Shown: one piece after another, positions 1-9,075 of the stretch | Position numbering within the stretch: the first letter of the stretch is position 1 | Layout of the letters: the number at the start of each line of letters is the position of its first letter | Assembly (NCBI RefSeq): GCF_003002095.1 | Contig: NZ_PVZC01000007.1 | Span: 372,001-436,000 of the forward strand | Origin: Allonocardiopsis opalescens | GTDB lineage: Bacteria > Actinomycetota > Actinomycetes > Streptosporangiales > Streptosporangiaceae | Length of the DNA: 64,000 bases | Direction: 5' to 3' | Notes under the pieces: generated by a model | Told to the model about the DNA's origin: nothing | The model's input: only the letters and a program-made list of their open reading frames with translations | Database searches by the model: none | Program-made: the position numbers and the translations under genes

Positions 1-1
1 G

Positions 2-223
2 CGCGAGGTCGAACCGCGGCTGCTCGGCCGGGTGTCGTCACTGGACTTCCTGGTCTCCTACGGGCTCGCCCCCGTCGGGCTGGCCCTGATCGCGCCGGCC
101 GTCGGCGCCTTCGGCGCGGTGCCCGTGCTCGCGGTCTGCGCCGCCGTGTGCGCCGCCGCCCCGGCAGCGGCCGCGCTCGCCCCCGGCAGCCGCCGCTTCC
201 GCCGCGCGGACGCCGCGTCCTGA
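2..223 (+). CDS. MFS transporter, C-terminal end (partial)
   Basis: The window opens inside a gene read in frame from base 2. The last 73 residues include RLLGRVSSLDFLVSYGLAPVG, the conserved stretch around transmembrane helices 10-11 of drug-exporter type major facilitator proteins, followed by a second hydrophobic helix and a short basic cytoplasmic tail. The substrate cannot be inferred from this fragment. It converges on the dsbA-like pair on the minus strand. Confidence 0.7.
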   Translation, partial: REVEPRLLGRVSSLDFLVSYGLAPVGLALIAPAVGAFGAVPVLAVCAAVCAAAPAAAALAPGSRRFRRADAAS

Positions 224-272
224 CACGGCGGTGCCGCGCCCGGGACGGCGTCCGGGCGCGGCACTGGTCTCG

Positions 273-443
273 CTACTCGCCGGTTCCGGCGGCCGCGCGG
301 GCGGGGTGGTCGGCGGGGATCGCGCAGCCGTCGGGGCCGCAGCTGCTGTCGGCGCCGTCCGCGCCGGTGCCGACCATCAGCAGCGGGGCGGGCTCCGGCG
401 GGGCTGGGCCGTCGCCGGGGGCGGGAGCGGCGGGGGCCGTCAT
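273..443 (-). CDS. 56-residue Cys-containing micro-protein coupled to the DsbA-like gene
   Basis: The start ATG overlaps the stop of the upstream DsbA-like gene in an ATGA arrangement, so translational coupling is likely. The protein is Ala/Pro-rich in its first 20 residues and then has a compact segment with CGPDGCAIP, two cysteines four residues apart. I see no signal peptide or membrane segment. I do not recognise a family. Coupling to a thiol-disulfide protein suggests a redox or metal-related partner, but this is inference. The main alternative is that it is a spurious in-frame extension, which the precise overlap argues against. Confidence 0.5.
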   Translation of the reverse strand: MTAPAAPAPGDGPAPPEPAPLLMVGTGADGADSSCGPDGCAIPADHPARAAAGTGE

Positions 444-1096
444 GCGCGGGCCCCTTCCCGGTCCCGCTGCGCCTGGCTGAGGGCGTCGGCGAAGATCTCG
501 GGCTCCTGGGCGCCGGAGACGCCGTACTTGGCGTCCAGCACGTAGAAGGGGACGCCCCGGATGCCGTAGCGCTGCGCCAGTTCGATGTCGGCGCGGACCG
601 CCTCGCGGTAGGTGCCCTCGGCCAGGGCCGCCAGGGCGGCACCGCGGTCGAGCCCGATGTCGGCGGCGAGGTCGGCCAGCCCCTCGGCCCGGCCGACGTG
701 CGCGCCCTCCACGAAGTAGGCGCGCAGCAGCCGCTCCTTCATGTCGAGCTGCCGCCCCTCGGCCTTGGCGTGGTGCAGCAGCTCGTGCGCCTTCAGCGTC
801 TTGGTCTGGTGGACCGAGTCGAAGTCGTACTCCAGCCCGACCGAGGCGGCGATGGCGGTGACGCGGTCCAGCATCTGCCGCACCTGCTCGGGCGGCATGC
901 CCTTGCGCCGCACCAGGAAGTCGAGGGCCGAGCCGTCGAAGTCCTCGGGGGTGTCGGGCGCCAGCTCGAAGGAGTGGTACTCCACCTCCACCTCGCCGCC
1001 GAACCGGGCGGCTCCGGCCTCGAACTTGCGCTTGCCGATGTAGCACCAGGGGCACTGGACGTCGGACCAGACGTCCACTTTGATCGCATCGCTCAC
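440..1096 (-). CDS. DsbA family oxidoreductase (FrnE-like)
   Basis: This 218-residue thioredoxin-fold protein begins VSDAIKVDVWSDVQCPWCYIG; the CPWC active site is at residues 15-18. The central helical insertion and the cis-Pro segment GIRGVPFYVLD near the C-terminus are typical of the cytoplasmic FrnE/2-hydroxychromene isomerase-like branch of DsbA proteins. There is no signal peptide, so it should act in the cytosol as a thiol-disulfide oxidoreductase. I chose the GTG at 1096 because it has a GGAG about 11 nt upstream and matches the family's usual N-terminus; an in-frame ATG lies 16 codons further up. It overlaps the small Cys gene at its 3' end. Confidence 0.85.
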   Translation of the reverse strand: MSDAIKVDVWSDVQCPWCYIGKRKFEAGAARFGGEVEVEYHSFELAPDTPEDFDGSALDFLVRRKGMPPEQVRQMLDRVTAIAASVGLEYDFDSVHQTKTLKAHELLHHAKAEGRQLDMKERLLRAYFVEGAHVGRAEGLADLAADIGLDRGAALAALAEGTYREAVRADIELAQRYGIRGVPFYVLDAKYGVSGAQEPEIFADALSQAQRDREGARA

Positions 1097-1229
1097 GTGC
1101 CGTGCAACTCCGCCCCCCGACGCGGCATTCCCGGCCCCCGGCACGCCGCCCGTCCCCGCCGCACGGGTGCCGCGGGGACGGGCGTGCGCCCGGTGCCGCC
1201 CCTCAGCGCGGGCGGCACCGGAGGGCGGC

Positions 1230-1469
1230 TCAGGAGTACCAGGTGTTCAGCGGGGCGACCGTGTACCAGGTGTTCTGCGGAGCGGCGGAGCCGCCCGCCC
1301 CGGTGACCCAGGAGTCGCCCAGGGCCGTCACGTTCATATCGCCCTGCGCCCGGGTGCTCCAGCCGTCGCCCGCATGCGCCGGGGCCGCAAGCCCGAACGC
1401 GACCGCGGCCGCCCCCGCCACCAGCGCCGCCCGCTTCGCGGCCCGCGCGGCCTTCCCCGTCTTCGGCAT
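1230..1469 (-). CDS. Small secreted protein with repeated NTWY tail
   Basis: The 79-residue product has a basic N-terminus, a hydrophobic core and an APAHA cleavage site near residue 32, a clear Sec signal peptide. The mature part is only about 47 residues and ends in two copies of NTWY ([15 protein letters not shown]). I chose the ATG at 1469 because the GGAAAGG ribosome site sits 11 nt upstream; an ATG three codons earlier (1478) is too close to it. I do not recognise a family. It is probably exported and small enough to be a surface or extracellular peptide. It stands alone between the DsbA and deazaflavin-oxidoreductase genes. Confidence 0.6.
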   Translation of the reverse strand: MPKTGKAARAAKRAALVAGAAAVAFGLAAPAHAGDGWSTRAQGDMNVTALGDSWVTGAGGSAAPQNTWYTVAPLNTWYS

Positions 1470-1684
1470 CGCCGTCATCGCCTTTCCGTCATCGACCGAG
1501 AAATGGCGCGCGAAATCCTCCTGGCGATTACATAACCGCTGCTCAACAAGGGTTATACGGCCAGAAATCCCGCGCGGCACTCAGTATGCCGAGCGCGGTC
1601 GCGCAATTGTTGACCGTGCGTCCACGGCCTGTTGACATCGCGTCCACACCGGCGATCGCCGCTGGGCCGCGGCCCGGGCCGCGC

Positions 1685-2173
1685 TCAGTCGTCCGCCGCC
1701 GACTCCACCCGGAACACCGGATAGCGGCCGGCCACCCGCTCGAACTCCGGCGGCGGGGCGTCGCGGTCGACCGGGAAGTGCGGGCGCGCGCCCGGGGCCA
1801 GCCGCAGGTAGCGGCGGAGCACCGGCGCCCGGTCCGCGACGGGGATCTCGCGCAGCCGCACGAGCTCGCGGGCGCCGTGCAGCAGGACGGCCCTGCCGTC
1901 CGCGGCGCGGACGTTGCGGACCCAGTTGGCGTCCTCGCCCAGCATGGAGACCAGGTAGCGCTCACCGCCGTGGTCGGTGAGGACCAGGGGGAAGGAGATG
2001 GGGCGGCCGCTCCGCCGGCCGACGACCTCCAGGGCCACCCAGTTGCGCGGTGCCAGCCGCCCGGTGGCGAACTGGAGCGCGGCCAGCCGGTTCAGCACGC
2101 GGGCCAGCGCGTTGGGGCGGCCGCCGCGGTACATCCACCGCTTGGCGGCCCCTGCCGGGAACGGTCGCGGCAT
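1685..2173 (-). CDS. Deazaflavin-dependent oxidoreductase family protein (nitroreductase/DDN-like)
   Basis: The 162-residue protein has the short split-barrel layout of the F420/FDOR family: an N-terminal basic helix, then [20 protein letters not shown], which resembles the TTGRKSG..R..PL cofactor-binding signature, and [17 protein letters not shown], resembling the G....P.W..N...  motif. It should bind F420 or a related flavin and reduce or bind small molecules; substrate unknown. The start has a strong GGAGG six nt upstream. It is followed, in the opposite direction of reading, by no close operon partner; the SnoaL-like gene lies 113 bp upstream on the same strand. Confidence 0.75.
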   Translation of the reverse strand: MPRPFPAGAAKRWMYRGGRPNALARVLNRLAALQFATGRLAPRNWVALEVVGRRSGRPISFPLVLTDHGGERYLVSMLGEDANWVRNVRAADGRAVLLHGARELVRLREIPVADRAPVLRRYLRLAPGARPHFPVDRDAPPPEFERVAGRYPVFRVESAADD

Positions 2174-2286
2174 CGCGCGCCTCCGTCGGGTCGTGTCGCG
2201 CATCGGTGCGGGCCGGAGCCTCCCGGCCGCGCGCCTCCGCCCGCGCGCCGCGCGCCGCGCGGCGATCCGCGCCGCCGCCGGCCGGC

Positions 2287-2613
2287 TCAGCCGGTGATGC
2301 GCATCAGGGACACGCGGTCGCCGTCGAGGGTGAAGGCGAAGTCGGAGGGGCCGTTGAAGCCGTCCCCGCCGACCTGGGCGCTGACCGTGGTGGTGCCGCC
2401 CTCGCTCCGGACGCCGGTGACCTCGAGGCTGACGCGCTTGCCGATGAACTCGGCATCGCTCCACCTGCGGATCTCCGCCGGTCCGCGGAAGACCCTGCCC
2501 CAGTCGTCGACCGCGCCACCGGGCGCGAAGGCGGCGAGGAAGCCGTCGGTGTCGCCGCCGTTGGCCGCGGCCAGGGCGCGCTCGACGGGGTCGGGGAGTG
2601 CGTTCTCGGCCAT
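2287..2613 (-). CDS. SnoaL/NTF2-like domain protein
   Basis: This 108-residue single-domain protein has the alpha+beta cone pattern of NTF2-like proteins: helix [34 protein letters not shown] is split by the typical acidic loop, followed by a strand-rich C-terminus. Such proteins are small enzymes or ligand-binding domains with widely different roles; no catalytic signature pins the function. GGAGG lies seven nt before the ATG. It is divergent from the Tm-1-like operon, with about 230 bp between them that must hold both promoters. Confidence 0.7.
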   Translation of the reverse strand: MAENALPDPVERALAAANGGDTDGFLAAFAPGGAVDDWGRVFRGPAEIRRWSDAEFIGKRVSLEVTGVRSEGGTTTVSAQVGGDGFNGPSDFAFTLDGDRVSLMRITG

Positions 2614-2843
2614 GTGCCTGCCTCCTGGCCTGCGGGTGCCGTCACGGGCCGCGCCGGATGCGGGCCCGTCCCCACGGTACGGCGGCGGCGCCCGGCGCGC
2701 CGGGAGCGCCCCGGCGGCGGCACCGGTGTGTCGCCTGGGGCCGTGCCCGGCCGGGGTCCGCGTGAGAAGGTGGTGCCGACCGCGCCCGGTGCCCTCGGCC
2801 CGTACGCACCGCGCCGGGCGCACGCCGACCGAGGAGGGCGCGG

Positions 2844-4106
2844 ATGACCCCCGAGCACCCGAGCGCGGACGCGGACCGCGCCCCCGTCGTCGCCCTGCTG
2901 GGCACCCTGGACACCAAGGGCGCCGAGTACGCGTGGCTGCGCGAGCGGCTGGCCGAGGCGGGCTGCGCGGTGGTGCTGGTGGACGCGGGCGTGCGGCCGC
3001 CGGCCGGAGCCGTACCGGACATCGACCGGGCGGCGGTGGCCGCGGCCGCCGGCGCCGACGTCGAGCGGCTGGGCGCCGCCGGCGACCGCGGCGCGGCCGT
3101 GGCGGCCATGGCCGAGGGCGCCGCGTCGGTGCTGACCGAACTGCACGGGCGGGGGCGGCTGGACGCGGTGCTGGCCGTTGGCGGCAGCGGCGGTTCGGCC
3201 ATCGCGGCCCGGGCCGTGCGCGAGCTGCCGATCGGGCTGCCCAAGCTGATCGTCTCGACCATGGCGTCGGGCGACGTCGCGCCGTACGTGGGCGCCAAGG
3301 ACGTCGCGATCATGTACAGCGTGGTCGACATCGCCGGAGTGAACCGGGTGTCGCGGCTGGTCCTGGGCAATGCCGTGGCGGCGGTGGCCGGGATGGCGAG
3401 GGCGCACGCGGCGCCGCGCCCGGCCGCCGGGGAGGACCGGCCGCTGGTCGCCGCCTCAATGTTCGGCGTCACCACCCCGGCGGTGGAGTCGGCGCGGGCC
3501 CGGCTGGAGGAGCTGGGCTACGAGGTGCTGGTCTTCCACGCCACCGGCGCGGGCGGCCGGGCACTGGAGTCGCTGGCCGCGAGCGGGCTGCTGCACGGGG
3601 TGCTGGACCTGACCACCACCGAACTCGCCGACGAGCTGGTGGGCGGCGTGCTCAGCGCCGGGCCCGACCGGCTGACCGCAGCCGGGCGCGCCGGGCTGCC
3701 GCAGGTGGTGGCGCCCGGGGCGCTGGACATGGTGAACTTCGGCCCCCGCGGCACCGTGCCCGAGCCCTTCGCCGGCCGGCTGCTGTACGTGCACAACCCC
3801 ACGGTCACCCTGATGCGCACCACCGCCGCCGAGATGGCCGAGCTGGGCCGGCTCGCCGGCGCGAAGCTGCGCGCGGCCACCGGACCCACCTCGGTGTTCT
3901 GGCCGCGGCGCGGGGTCTCGGCGCTGGACGCCGACGGGCAGCCCTTCCAGGACCGCGCCGCCGACGACGCCTGCTTCGCCGCGCTCAGCGAGGAGCTGGC
4001 CGGGTCGCCCGTGGAGCTGGTCCCGCTGGACCTGCACATCAACGACCAGCGGTTCGCCGCCGCAATGGCGGACCGGCTGCACGCACTGATCGGAGCGGAG
4101 CGATGA
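2844..4106 (+). CDS. Tm-1-like ATP-binding domain protein (UPF0261)
   Basis: The 420-residue protein starts with [22 protein letters not shown], the hallmark of the UPF0261 / Tm-1-like ATP-binding family, and contains the glycine-rich [12 protein letters not shown] and the conserved [11 protein letters not shown] and DMVNFGP segments. In plants the N-terminal half of the tomato Tm-1 resistance protein is this domain. In bacteria its biochemical role is not settled. Its stop overlaps the next gene's start (ATGA), and the neighbour is the counterpart of the second half of Tm-1, so the two products probably work together. It is the first gene of a three-gene operon. Confidence 0.85.
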   Translation: MTPEHPSADADRAPVVALLGTLDTKGAEYAWLRERLAEAGCAVVLVDAGVRPPAGAVPDIDRAAVAAAAGADVERLGAAGDRGAAVAAMAEGAASVLTELHGRGRLDAVLAVGGSGGSAIAARAVRELPIGLPKLIVSTMASGDVAPYVGAKDVAIMYSVVDIAGVNRVSRLVLGNAVAAVAGMARAHAAPRPAAGEDRPLVAASMFGVTTPAVESARARLEELGYEVLVFHATGAGGRALESLAASGLLHGVLDLTTTELADELVGGVLSAGPDRLTAAGRAGLPQVVAPGALDMVNFGPRGTVPEPFAGRLLYVHNPTVTLMRTTAAEMAELGRLAGAKLRAATGPTSVFWPRRGVSALDADGQPFQDRAADDACFAALSEELAGSPVELVPLDLHINDQRFAAAMADRLHALIGAER

Positions 4107-4924
4107 ACCGAGACGACGCGCTGGCCCGGCTGCGCGCCACCGTCGACGGCGGCGGCACGGTCGTCGGCGCCGGAGCGGGCACCGGCCTGTCGGCCAAGTG
4201 CGCCGAGGCGGGCGGCGCCGACCTGATCATCATCTACAACTCCGGCCGCTACCGGATGGCCGGGCGCGGCTCGCTGGCCGGGCTGCTGCCCTACGGCGAC
4301 GCCAACCAGGTCGTGGTGGACATGGCCGCCGAGGTGCTGCCGGTGGTGCGGCACACCCCGGTGCTGGCCGGCGTCTGCGGCACCGACCCGTTCCGGCTGA
4401 TGCCGGTCTTCCTGGACGAGCTGGCCCGGATGGGCTTCGCGGGCGTGCAGAACTTCCCCACCGTGGGCCTCTACGACGGCCTGTTCCGGCAGAACCTGGA
4501 GGAGACCGGGATGGGCTTCGAGCTGGAGGTGGAGATGATCCGGCTGGCCGCCGAACGCGGCATGCTCACCGCCCCGTACGTGTTCGACCCCGGCCAGGCC
4601 GCGGCGATGGCGCGGGCCGGCGCCGACGTGCTGGTCCCGCACGTCGGGCTGACCACCAAGGGCACGATCGGCGCCGCCACCGCGCTCAGCCTGGACGAGG
4701 CGGCGCGGCGGGTGCAGGAGATGCGCGACGCGGCCGTCGCCGAGCGCCCCGACATCCTGGTGCTGTGCCACGGCGGCCCCATCGCCGAACCCGACGACGC
4801 CCGGTACGTGCTGGAGCACACCTCCGGTGTGGTCGGCTTCTTCGGCGCATCCTCGATGGAGCGGCTGCCCACCGAGCGGGCGATCACCGCGCAGGTCGAC
4901 GCGTTCAAGCGGGTCAGGGGCTGA
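4103..4924 (+). CDS. Phosphoenolpyruvate hydrolase family protein (TIM-barrel)
   Basis: The 273-residue protein matches the TIM-barrel signal-transduction / PEP-hydrolase family: [21 protein letters not shown] at the N-terminus, [24 protein letters not shown], and [17 protein letters not shown] near the end. The family is related to phosphoenolpyruvate-mutase-like barrels, but the exact reaction here is unknown. The ATG overlaps the stop of the Tm-1-like gene by four bases. Together the pair reproduces the two-domain order of plant Tm-1 as separate subunits, which supports a shared complex or pathway. Confidence 0.85.
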   Translation: MNRDDALARLRATVDGGGTVVGAGAGTGLSAKCAEAGGADLIIIYNSGRYRMAGRGSLAGLLPYGDANQVVVDMAAEVLPVVRHTPVLAGVCGTDPFRLMPVFLDELARMGFAGVQNFPTVGLYDGLFRQNLEETGMGFELEVEMIRLAAERGMLTAPYVFDPGQAAAMARAGADVLVPHVGLTTKGTIGAATALSLDEAARRVQEMRDAAVAERPDILVLCHGGPIAEPDDARYVLEHTSGVVGFFGASSMERLPTERAITAQVDAFKRVRG

Positions 4925-4970
4925 TGCCCCGGCCCGGCCCTCCGTCCCACCCGTCCGCGAGGAGGCGGCA

Positions 4971-5381
4971 ATGCACATCAGGCCCGACGACGTCCCGACG
5001 ATGAGCTTCGACTGGGGCACCATCACCTGGTTCGTCACCCCCGCGTCCGTCCCGGGCGCCGCCACCAGCCAGGGCGAGGTGATCGTCTACCCGGGCCGGG
5101 GCCACGAGCGGCACAACCACCCCGACGCCGAGGAACTGATCTACGTCGTGTCCGGGGAGGCGGAGCAGACGGTCGGCGACGGCGAGCCCTTCACCATCCG
5201 CGAGGGCGAGGGGGTCTGGGTGCCGACCGGCGTCTACCACTCCACGCACAACCGGAGCTGGCGGCCGCTGCGGCTGGTGGTCACCTACTCCCCCGGCGGC
5301 GCCGAGGCGGCGCTGACCGAGGCGCCGGACTTCCGCTCCGACGGGGCGGGCATGCCGGTGCTGTGGCGGCGCGAGGGCTGA
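4971..5381 (+). CDS. Cupin domain protein
   Basis: This 136-residue single cupin has motif 1 as GRGHERHNHPDAEELIYVVSGE, with the His-His-Glu metal ligands, and motif 2 around VWVPTGVYHSTHN with the last His. It probably binds a divalent metal and acts as an isomerase, dioxygenase or small-ligand sensor. A GAGGAGG sits just before the ATG. It follows the PEP-hydrolase-like gene by 46 bp on the same strand, so it is likely the third gene of the Tm-1-like operon. Converges on the AraC-type regulator. Confidence 0.8.
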   Translation: MHIRPDDVPTMSFDWGTITWFVTPASVPGAATSQGEVIVYPGRGHERHNHPDAEELIYVVSGEAEQTVGDGEPFTIREGEGVWVPTGVYHSTHNRSWRPLRLVVTYSPGGAEAALTEAPDFRSDGAGMPVLWRREG

Positions 5382-5397
5382 GGGGCGCCGGGCCCGC

Positions 5398-6324
5398 TCA
5401 GCCCACCGGCAGCGGCTCGGCGCGCACGTCGGCACCGAGCAGGGCGCGGCGGTGCGCGCTCGGGCTCAGCCCGCGCACCCGTTTGAAGGCGGCGCTGAAG
5501 CCGAAGGGGTCGGCGTAGCCGACCCGGCGCGCCACCGCCGCGACCGTGAGGCCGGGGTCGGCCAGCAGGTCGGCGGCGAGGGTCATCCGCCACTCCGTCA
5601 GGTAGGCGACCGGGCCCTCGCCGACCAGCTCGGTGAAGCGCTTGGCGAAGGTGGTGCGCGAGACCCCGGCCAGCTCGGCCAGCGAGGCGGTGGTCCAGGG
5701 GCGGGCGGGGTCGTCGTGGACGGCGCGCAGCGCGGGGCCGGCCACGGGATCGCCCAGCGCCAGGTACCAGCCGGGCGGCGCCGCCTCGGGCCGGTCGAAC
5801 CAGTCGCGCAGGGTGCACACCAGCAGCCAGTCCAGCAGCCGGTCCAGCACGATCTGGCGGCCGGGGCGCTCGACCGCCATCTGCGCCTCCAGGTAGTCGC
5901 GGAGCCCGGCGCAGTCCTCCTCGTCGGGGACGACGACGACCGGCGGCAGCGCGTCGAGCAGCCGGCGCGGCGCCTGCTCGCCCACCTGGTAGCCGGCGAC
6001 CAGCAGCACGGTGGGGCCGGTCAGCTCGCCCGGCGCGAGGCCGTCCAGGTCGGCCGGGGGCGCCGGGCTGAGCCGGCGGGGCGCGGCGGGCTCGTCGGCC
6101 ATCGTGAACGGCTCGGGGCCGCGCACCACCGCCGCCTCGCCCAGCCGCACCAGGCGCGGCTCGGCGCCCTCGCGCACGATCCAGCCCGCGCCGCGCATCG
6201 GCACCACCAGGGTCAGGTAGGCGCCGCCGCCGAGCCGCAGCGCCCACGGCGGCCAGAGCACCGACCGGCCGAACACCGCTCCGGAGCCGCGCACCCCGCG
6301 CAGCAGCTCGTCGAACACGTCCAT
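5398..6324 (-). CDS. AraC family transcriptional regulator
   Basis: The 308-residue regulator has an N-terminal AraC-binding cupin of the Cupin_6 type (begins MDVFDELLRGVRGSGAVFGRS and continues through the AAPRRLSPAPP linker) and a C-terminal pair of helix-turn-helices: PWTTASLAELAGVSRTTFAKRF and VAAVARRVGYADPFGFSAAFKR. It is divergent from the NmrA-like gene at 6438, with only 113 bp between the starts, so it probably controls that gene and itself. This is a context inference. Confidence 0.85.
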   Translation of the reverse strand: MDVFDELLRGVRGSGAVFGRSVLWPPWALRLGGGAYLTLVVPMRGAGWIVREGAEPRLVRLGEAAVVRGPEPFTMADEPAAPRRLSPAPPADLDGLAPGELTGPTVLLVAGYQVGEQAPRRLLDALPPVVVVPDEEDCAGLRDYLEAQMAVERPGRQIVLDRLLDWLLVCTLRDWFDRPEAAPPGWYLALGDPVAGPALRAVHDDPARPWTTASLAELAGVSRTTFAKRFTELVGEGPVAYLTEWRMTLAADLLADPGLTVAAVARRVGYADPFGFSAAFKRVRGLSPSAHRRALLGADVRAEPLPVG

Positions 6325-6437
6325 GGCGTCCAGCCTACGCAGCGCCCGGACCGGCGGGCGGCGGCCCGGACGGGCGCCTATGCGCGCGGTACGCCCGGCC
6401 ATGGCCGCAAGGCGGCGGGCGGCGCTTGGCTGGGGGC

Positions 6438-7292
6438 ATGACGACATCGACGACCACCGGCCCCGGCATCCTGGTGCTGGGCGCCACCGGCAAGACCGGC
6501 CGCCGGGTGGCGGCCCGGCTGCGCGCCCTCGGGCTGCGGGTGCGCGCCGCCTCGCGCACCGCCGACGTGCGCTTCGACTGGACCGAGCCCGCCACCTGGG
6601 GGCCCGCCCTGGACGGGGCGGACCGGGTGTACCTGGTGCCGCCGGACGACCCCGCGCCGACCGCCGCCTTCGTACGGGCGGCCGAGGACGCCGGGGTGCG
6701 CCGCTTCGTGCTGCTGTCCGGCCGCGGCGCCGAGCACTTCGGCGCCGGCTTCGGCGCGGGCATGGCCGAGGCCGAGCGGGCGGTGCGCGGCTCGGGCGCC
6801 GCCTGGACGGTGCTGCGGCCCAACAACTTCGACCAGAACTTCGACGAGGACCTGTGGCACGCCCCGCTGGCGGCCGGCCGGCTCGGCCTGCCGGCCGGCG
6901 CGGTGCCCGAGCCCTTCGTGGACGTGGAGGACGTGGCCGACGTCGCCGTGGCGGCCCTCACCGGCGACGGGCACGGCGGCCGCGTCTACGAACTGTCCGG
7001 GCCGCGCGGCCTCAGCTTCGGGCAGGCCGTGGCCGAGATCGCAGCCGCCTCGGGCCGCGAGATCCGCTTCGAGGAGCTGAGCCCGCAGCAGTACCGCGCC
7101 GAACTGCTCGCCTCCGGGGTGCCCGCGGCGGCGGCGGACTCCCTCGTCGCCATGTTCGCCCTGCACGAGGCGGGCCTGACCGCGCGGCCCGCCACCGGCG
7201 TCCGCGACGCCCTCGGCCGCGACCCGGTCGACTTCGCCGACTGGGCGAGGCGGGCGGCGGCCGCGGGGGCGTGGAGCGGCGCGCCCGTCTAG
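6438..7292 (+). CDS. NmrA-like NAD(P)-binding protein
   Basis: The 284-residue protein begins with GILVLGATGKTGRRVAARL, a Rossmann GxxGxxG nucleotide-binding loop, and continues with the atypical-SDR pattern of NmrA / NAD(P)H-azoreductase-like proteins (VLRPNNFDQNF, and the sugar-epimerase-like FVDVEDVADVAVAAL). It lacks a canonical YxxxK dyad, so it may be a redox sensor or a reductase. The ATG at 6438 is chosen; a TTG four codons upstream is possible. It is divergent from the AraC regulator, and its stop overlaps the stop of the convergent CPBP gene. Confidence 0.8.
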   Translation: MTTSTTTGPGILVLGATGKTGRRVAARLRALGLRVRAASRTADVRFDWTEPATWGPALDGADRVYLVPPDDPAPTAAFVRAAEDAGVRRFVLLSGRGAEHFGAGFGAGMAEAERAVRGSGAAWTVLRPNNFDQNFDEDLWHAPLAAGRLGLPAGAVPEPFVDVEDVADVAVAALTGDGHGGRVYELSGPRGLSFGQAVAEIAAASGREIRFEELSPQQYRAELLASGVPAAAADSLVAMFALHEAGLTARPATGVRDALGRDPVDFADWARRAAAAGAWSGAPV

Positions 7293-8149
7293 CCGGCCAG
7301 CAGGGGCAGCAGCGTCAGGGAGTTCACCGCCCCGTGCAGGGCGATGACGCCCCAGACGCTGCGGTGCCGCGACCACAGGTAGCCGGCGAGCAGCCCGAAG
7401 CCGCCGTTCCACACCACGATGGTGGCGAGGGTGGCGGCGTCGGGCGAGTCGGCGACGCGGGACAGGTGCATGGCGGCGAAGAGCAGCGACGCGGTCAGCA
7501 CGCCCGCCCAGCGGCCGAGCAGCGCCTCCAGCCGGGTCTGCAGCAGGATCCGGAAGAAGATCTCCTCGGTGACGCTGGCGGTGACGAAGGTGAGCAGCGC
7601 CGCCGCGATCAGGTACTCGCGGCTGTAGGCGGCGTAGCCCGACAGGTCGGCGGCGCCCGCGAGCGGGCTGTAGTAGAGCAGGTAGGCCCACGCGGCCAGC
7701 GCGGGCACCGGTCCGAGCAGCCGCCAGCGCCCGGGCACGCCCGCCCTGGCCCGGCGCAGCAGCCCCGGCACCCGCCAGATCCGCACCACCAGCAGCGCGA
7801 CACCGATGAACAGCACCAGCTTGCCCGCGGAGTACAGCAGCCAGTGCCCGCCGAGGGCGAGCCCCGCCGCCGCGAACACGACCGCGATCGCCGCCAGCCC
7901 CCATGCCTGCCGGACCAGCGCGGGCCGGTGCTCGGCCGGCTCGGGCTCCGCCTCGGGCAGCCGGGGCGGCACCAGCCGCACCAGCAGCAGCCCGGCGGCG
8001 GTGGAGGCCAGCACCGCGGCCATCGGCACCGCCGACGCCTCGGCGTCGGCCGACAGCCGCAGCCCGGTGTGCCCGGTCAGCAGCAGGAACGCGAGGGCCG
8101 CGCCGAATACGGCGAGGCAGAGGACGATCACGGTGGTGCGGGAGCGCAT
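7289..8149 (-). CDS. CPBP family intramembrane glutamic endopeptidase
   Basis: The 286-residue integral membrane protein has about eight hydrophobic segments. Motif 1 is TEEIFFRILLQTRLE (the EExxxR of the family), motif 2 is SLLFAAMHLS, with the catalytic His, and a further N/H segment is HGAVNSLTL. CPBP/Abi proteins act as membrane proteases processing prenyl-type or peptide substrates, sometimes in bacteriocin immunity. No peptide precursor lies nearby. The last four bases overlap the convergent NmrA gene (CTAG shared by both stops). Confidence 0.85.
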   Translation of the reverse strand: MRSRTTVIVLCLAVFGAALAFLLLTGHTGLRLSADAEASAVPMAAVLASTAAGLLLVRLVPPRLPEAEPEPAEHRPALVRQAWGLAAIAVVFAAAGLALGGHWLLYSAGKLVLFIGVALLVVRIWRVPGLLRRARAGVPGRWRLLGPVPALAAWAYLLYYSPLAGAADLSGYAAYSREYLIAAALLTFVTASVTEEIFFRILLQTRLEALLGRWAGVLTASLLFAAMHLSRVADSPDAATLATIVVWNGGFGLLAGYLWSRHRSVWGVIALHGAVNSLTLLPLLAG

Positions 8150-8332
8150 GGCCGCCAGTGTGCCCGCGCCCGCACCGCTCCGCCTCGCCCTGCGGACGGA
8201 CCCGCCGTACGGCTTTCGGCGCACCGGGGGCACGCCGTCCCCCGGCGCACGGGGGCGGACTGAGATCATCGCTGACCAGATCCGACCCGCACCGGGCCGC
8301 CCGGCCCCGACCCGATCGAGGTGCATCCGACC

Positions 8333-9061
8333 ATGCCGACCCCTCAGGCCGCCCCGGACCCGGCCCCCGTCCGCATCACCGGGCACCGGGGCGCTATGGG
8401 CGTCGAACCGGAGAACACCCTCCGCTCGTTCCGGCGCGCGGTCGCCGACGGCTGCGACGAGGTCGAGCTGGACCTGCGGCGCACCCGCGACGGCCACCTC
8501 GTCCTGGTGCACGACGCCGACCTCCTGCGCACCACCGGCACCCCGGGGAAGGTCGCCGAGCTGACCCTGGCCGACATCCGGGCGCTCGATCCCGACCCCG
8601 AGACGCGGGTGCCGACCTTCGCCGAGGCGGTCGCGGTGATCCCGGTCCCGATCCAGGCCGAGCTGAAGGACCCGGCGGCCGTCGAGCCGCTGGCGCGGGT
8701 GCTCGACGCCGAGCCCGCGCTGGCCGCGCGCACCCTGGTCATCTCGTTCAAGCCGGACCGGCTGCTGGAGATCCGGCGGCTGCGCCCCGGCACCCCGGTC
8801 GGGCTCATCACCCACCGCGCCACCGAGACCGCCGCCGAGCTGGTCGCCGCCGCCCGCGCCGCCGAGGCCGAGACGGTGGTATGCGGCCTGCCCGGCCTCA
8901 CCGCCGCCCATGTCGACGCCTGCCACGCCGCGGGCCTGCGCATCACCACCTGGTCCGTCAACGAGGTGCCGGAGCTGCGCCGCGTCCTCGCGATGGGCGT
9001 CGACGGCGTCACCACCGACCACCCAGGCGAACTGGCCGCCGCGCTGCGCTCCCCCGTCTGA
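8333..9061 (+). CDS. Glycerophosphodiester phosphodiesterase (GDPD)
   Basis: The 242-residue protein has the catalytic layout of a short GDPD: TGHRGAMGVEPENTLRSF, with the conserved His-Arg-Gly and the PENT, then ELDLRRTRDGHLVLVHD with the metal-binding Glu/Asp and second His, and the C-terminal TTWSVNEVPELRRVLAMG and DGVTTDHPGEL. It should hydrolyse glycerophosphodiesters to glycerol-3-phosphate and an alcohol. No signal peptide is present, so it acts in the cytosol. I chose the ATG at 8333, since GAGGTG just upstream serves as its ribosome site rather than as a start. Confidence 0.88.
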   Translation: MPTPQAAPDPAPVRITGHRGAMGVEPENTLRSFRRAVADGCDEVELDLRRTRDGHLVLVHDADLLRTTGTPGKVAELTLADIRALDPDPETRVPTFAEAVAVIPVPIQAELKDPAAVEPLARVLDAEPALAARTLVISFKPDRLLEIRRLRPGTPVGLITHRATETAAELVAAARAAEAETVVCGLPGLTAAHVDACHAAGLRITTWSVNEVPELRRVLAMGVDGVTTDHPGELAAALRSPV

Positions 9062-9075
9062 CGGCACCGCCCGTC

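Noticed and set aside
1586-4924. A 1112-codon frame running through the SnoaL and Tm-1 regions
   Set aside because: It is an artefact of high GC; only its last 273 codons, the PEP-hydrolase family protein, are real. The rest is antisense or out of frame to better genes.
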